Shown here piece by piece: positions 60,649 to 64,000 of a DNA stretch of 64,000 nucleotides. The notes beneath the pieces are model-generated. The model had not been told where the DNA came from. It did not search any database and saw only the letters and a program-made list of their open reading frames with translations. Within the stretch, counting starts at the first letter, position 1; each line of letters opens with the position of its first letter. The position numbers and the translations under genes were made by a program. This stretch comes from Sympetrum striolatum (taxonomy: Eukaryota > Arthropoda > Insecta > Odonata > Libellulidae): contig OX388351.1 of the NCBI GenBank assembly GCA_947579665.1, positions 3,534,001 through 3,598,000 on the forward strand. Direction: 5' to 3'.

Positions 60649-61493
60649 GTTTTTTTACGGAATTACAAGCAACGTATAAAGGCGATAAACTAGAAACCCA
60701 ATACAATGTTTCTAATGTCTGAAAATGCAATAGAGATTCCATAACTATATCTATTCTACAGTATGACGTTAAGAAAATAATACAGTAGACAGTTTCAAAT
60801 AACGATGAGAACATTTCACATGCATAGAGAAAATAATTGTTTTTTACCAGGATACTTAGAATTTACAAGTAGAAAGAGAAAGTAATGTAACAAAAAAACT
60901 TACCATAAAAATATCCTCCAAAAAGTGTCGACAAGTGAACCAGGAAATGCTGAAGGGAACTACCCGAACTTCTTGAATATACTACTTAAAGAATGCAAGG
61001 AGCTACTGAGAGAGCACAAGAGCACAACTTACTTCTTCCACAGGCAAAGCCAAACTGTAGTTTTCATAGTTTGCGAAAATTTTGAACTAGAAAGCACGAA
61101 AATGAAGTTTGAAGGGTAACCGTTAATCCGCAAGAAGCACAGCTGCATGCAATAAAACGAACCGAAAGTTTAACTCGGGGACACCGCGGCACACGCCCAC
61201 GTGTGGGCTGGTTTCCAATGGTATTGAGGGTCTGTGAGAAATAGTATAGCTCAAAAACATCAAAGACAGCTTTCATAATATTTTACAAAGTGAAAATCAA
61301 AAAAATCGTAACTCTATTCTGATACTTGATGAAAGATATACGCTGTTGCTAAATTCACTCTTCCTTTAAGAATGATGGTTGAATGTATATTATTTTGCTC
61401 ATTATTTCTTCGTCTAGAGTTTGTAAAAAGTTAATTTCAGCATTCAAAAGCTATCATTGAGAGGCATGAAGGTTCGAAGGTCTTCAAACACTT

Positions 61494-62072
61494 CTCTTCC
61501 TGGAGGGCCGTACTCCGCCGCGCGGATTGGCCCATGCAGTGTTGTCGAAAATTCGTTATTATTATTGGGGTAGCAAATTGTTGCAAGGTTTTATTTCAGA
61601 TTCCTCTTCAGAAAGCTTCAAAGAATAACGTGGTATAAATATCTTCATGTCCCTCAGAGTCCGTCTCAACTATTTTCCTCGCTTTAAGTAAAAAGTTTCT
61701 CTAAAACGAGAGTCCGCCATTTTGTTGCATAAAATATGCAATTATTCATTTGCAATCATTAAATTATAGGTTGTAAAAGATAAAGTACAGGTTTATACTG
61801 TGGCGTTGATTTTTATCCAATAACTTACTTTAAATGGATTCAGCATCGTTTCGAAGTTGAAGAATTTCTCGAAAAATCGAAGACCGGCATTTTTCGCAAA
61901 ATTTGGTCAACTTTGACCCCCTTTAAAATTGTAACGCGTGGGAATCAAGAGAAATTATTTCGCAGTTATATGCAAAATTTATTCAAAAATGACCATGCGA
62001 AGTTTCAAAGTCCGCACTCAAAAAACCACTTTCGTATTTTTGGCCAGCTTTTTTCGATTCTAGCCCACAGTG
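61494..62072 (-). repeat. Transib terminal inverted repeat, right
   Basis: Inverted copy of 58441-59020. Read inward from 62072 it begins CACTGTGGGCTAGAATCG, one base different from the left terminus. Confidence 0.9.
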
Positions 62073-62077
62073 CGCCG
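62073..62077. repeat. Target site duplication of Transib, right copy
   Basis: CGCCG directly after the right terminus, identical to 58436-58440. Confidence 0.9.
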
Positions 62078-62429
62078 TCCCGATCATTTCGGATAGACGG
62101 GAGTTTACTGTATTATATTATTATATACAAATACAATATTTACCTACAATACAATATGTTGCTACTATACAGATAATGTAGATAATGTTACACATATATT
62201 CCTTACAACATCTTCCGGAGGTTGCTAATATATGTCATGATATGCCACACTCACCGCTGCGAAGACGAGTTCGAAGAACACGGAAGTGTTGAGAACAGAA
62301 AATACTTAAAGGCAAGCCACTAATTTATCCTCCAATTCTTTCTGTGTTTGATTCTTTTGGAGGATAGCATAAGATGACGCAATCCTCAACTTAAGTCATC
62401 CTTTTGGGAGTTGCCCTTGGTACAGAGGT

Positions 62430-62810
62430 CGAAGGTCTCCAGACATATGTACTTTAGAGACGGATTTAATTGTGTGGTTATTGGCGTGAGGTGGCGCCTT
62501 TATTGTTTGGAAGAAAAGTCAAGAAACGGGTCACGGCGTGGATTCAATGAATGCGAATGTTATGAGTGCACTCTGGTGGAAACAAAGGGAATTAATCTGT
62601 GACTGGAATACAAGTGGAGGTTTTTCGACCCCATTACGAGTCTTCAGGTACAAATTTAATTGTTTTTTCCTCGTCTCCCCTCAATTTTGCAACGCGGCGC
62701 AGATTTGTGGTTCCCCCAAATCGTCCGTGTTTTCGTCATTTCCAAAAGAAACGCCCTTAATTGTGTTTTGAATAGCGAGATGGGTTTAATTTCCTTTTAA
62801 TCGCGTGCAG
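62430..62810. promoter_or_regulatory. Non-coding island with Runt, CTCF-like and homeodomain sites
   Basis: TGTGGTTA at 62473-62480 and TGTGGTTC at 62706-62713 fit the Runt/RUNX consensus. AGGTGGCGCC at 62489-62498 fits the core of CTCF-type sites. TTTAATTG/CTTTAATTG homeodomain cores occur at four or more places. GC content is above the flanks and no long open frame is present. Candidate enhancer. Confidence 0.33.
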
Positions 62811-62814
62811 AAAA

Positions 62815-64000
62815 AGTGCAGATATCATGTAATTACATTATATCCGTCTCTTGTTCTCAGTTCTGGATGTGAATCACGTTTCTGAAATTGCCCTTGGTAA
62901 GGGAATTCGAATCGGAGGAACAATTGTAAATAAAACAGCCTATGTATACAATCTCGGTGATTGATAATCAACATCGTATATAGAATGTATTCCACTATTG
63001 TGTTCATGTTTGGCATTTGCTAATGCCTTCTTAAGATATTTATTTAAAGGATTATTCTATTTTACTATTGCGAAAGAAAACTATGATTTATATATGCACC
63101 CTGCGAGCAGCCGGTGGCATATGGCAAACATATGTACTATAGCCATAACTCCTACTTAATCTACGCTATTAGCGTTTGTAATGAACTGTGGAGAGAAAGA
63201 AGTACCGTATTTGCGATCTCTTCCTTGTAACTTTTTTTTGATGCTTCTCAGAGAACGTGTTCGCTCTTTTCTGGAACTAAAATCTCATTCACTTCGTCTT
63301 AGAACTAAAAAACAAAACTTTTTCTTAATCAATTTATTGAAAATACTTTCGGCCACGAAATCTTTGAATGTTCTAATAGTGAAGTGTGCTGATATATTTT
63401 TCAGAAAGATTCCGTCAGCAGTCAGATCTTCTCAAGTGGAGAAAATTCCAACCAAGGGATTCTATCACAGCTGTAAAAATACTGCATAACCTGAAACTGA
63501 TGAAACAAGCTGCTCTACGCCGGACCATCTCTGTTTTTCCCTTAAATATAACCGGAGATATCCTAATTTGATTATTTAGAATGCTTATTAACTCACCTAT
63601 ACTAACTATAGATTCTAGTTACGTCGTGTAATCGTCCATGTCAGTAAGACGAGCATATTGTATAACATAAGCATATATCCGTAATCCTTAACCGAGGGTG
63701 CACCCTTGAGGGTGAGAGGGGGTGCTAGAGAAGTTTCTAAATTTTTAGTGGACAAAATATCTAAACGCTTGTCATAAACAATGTAGCCATTAAACATTTA
63801 GACACATCTTTATATGTAATATTATTGTATGTATTGTTATCGTAATAAGTTTTTATGCAATATATAAATTTGCAAGAGGATGCAATATTGTTATTAGATT
63901 CAACGGAGTGCTGACTGTTCAAAATTGTAAAAACCACAGATTAATATGAATGAAATTAGATTGTGTGCGCGAACAAGATTCCCTCAAAGTAAACCCGATT
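62815..64000. other. Non-coding stretch, nothing recognised
   Basis: AT-rich. The plus-strand frame at 63181-63489 (102 codons, basic) has no recognised domain and no clear start or splice context. Confidence 0.45.

Larger units (their letters stand above)
58441..62072 (-). mobile_element. Transib DNA transposon, internally deleted, 3632 bp
   Basis: Both ends begin with about 580-bp inverted repeats differing at scattered positions (58441-59020 and 61494-62072). The first bases are CACAGTGGGCTAGAATCG on the left and CACTGTGGGCTAGAATCG on the right. The flanks carry an exact 5-bp CGCCG duplication. Transib elements are known for 5-bp GC-rich duplications and CACWRTG-type termini related to the V(D)J recombination heptamer. 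The interior carries a minus-strand transposase pseudogene (59311-60648) whose C-terminal block fits the RAG1/Transib family. The catalytic middle is missing, so the copy is non-autonomous. It sits 35 bp from the right end of a pogo-like element. Confidence 0.9.
57827..62110. mobile_element. pogo-like (Tc1/mariner superfamily) non-autonomous element, split by Transib
   Basis: The left end CAGTAAACTCCCGTTCATCC is matched in inverted orientation by the right end (GGATAGACGGGAGTTTACTG, ending at 62110). ATCCGAA motifs repeat inside both ends, as in pogo/Tigger-type elements whose termini read CAGT...ATCCGAA. Without the Transib insertion the element is about 650 bp. A TA follows the right end, but the left flank is TG, so the expected TA duplication is not intact. 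The left part contains a perfect palindrome CCACGTAAATTACGTGG (57987-58003). No transposase domain was recognised. Confidence 0.72.

Noticed and set aside
60925..61119. Plus-strand open frame inside Transib
   Set aside because: It lies opposite the expected 5' UTR of the minus-strand transposase and has no recognisable domain.

Overview
The window looks like non-coding eukaryotic DNA from an arthropod, most likely an insect. It is AT-rich, has no gene-dense stretches or operon-like structure, and has no open frame longer than about 130 codons. It carries arthropod-type transposable elements: CR1/Jockey-like LINE remnants, Helitrons, a pogo-like element, a Transib element and tRNA-derived repeats. 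The species cannot be told from sequence alone. No complete cellular gene is visible.

Left part (1-15 kb). A candidate 5' end of a minus-strand gene lies at 589-1888: a start codon, a short basic cytoplasmic segment, a strong membrane anchor and a possible second exon, with a GC-richer island just upstream. The rest is intergenic or intronic DNA with a LINE 3' tail, two tRNA-like head-to-head foldbacks (6.5 and 13.0 kb), another small foldback (8.2 kb) and several GC-richer non-coding islands.

Middle (15-38.5 kb). A 2.9-kb palindromic element (15951-18857) is interrupted inside a (TA)n tract by an element with Helitron-like ends (17552-18668). That element is built from about six ~165-bp units, each with a TCGAACC motif. 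A relative lies at 20.3-20.8 kb. Then come a possible regulatory island (21.6-22.4 kb), a GC-rich patch of uncertain origin (27.3-27.9 kb), a third tRNA-like foldback (28.0 kb), a minus-strand LINE remnant (32.3-32.9 kb), a 38-bp minisatellite (33.1 kb) and a plus-strand LINE remnant with its 3' tail (38.0-38.4 kb).

Right part (38.5-64 kb). This holds more GC-richer islands, a possible basic coding exon (45.8-46.1 kb), two Helitron 3' ends of one family (46.6 and 55.7 kb), and a putative 2.6-kb Helitron (53101-55727). The best-supported object is a 3632-bp Transib DNA transposon (58441-62072). It has ~580-bp terminal inverted repeats starting CACAGTG, a perfect CGCCG target duplication, and an internally deleted RAG1-related transposase pseudogene with intron boundaries still recognisable. 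It is inserted inside a pogo-like element (57827-62110).

The elements do not work together as a system. The window is best read as a layered transposon record in non-coding DNA dotted with probable cis-regulatory islands.
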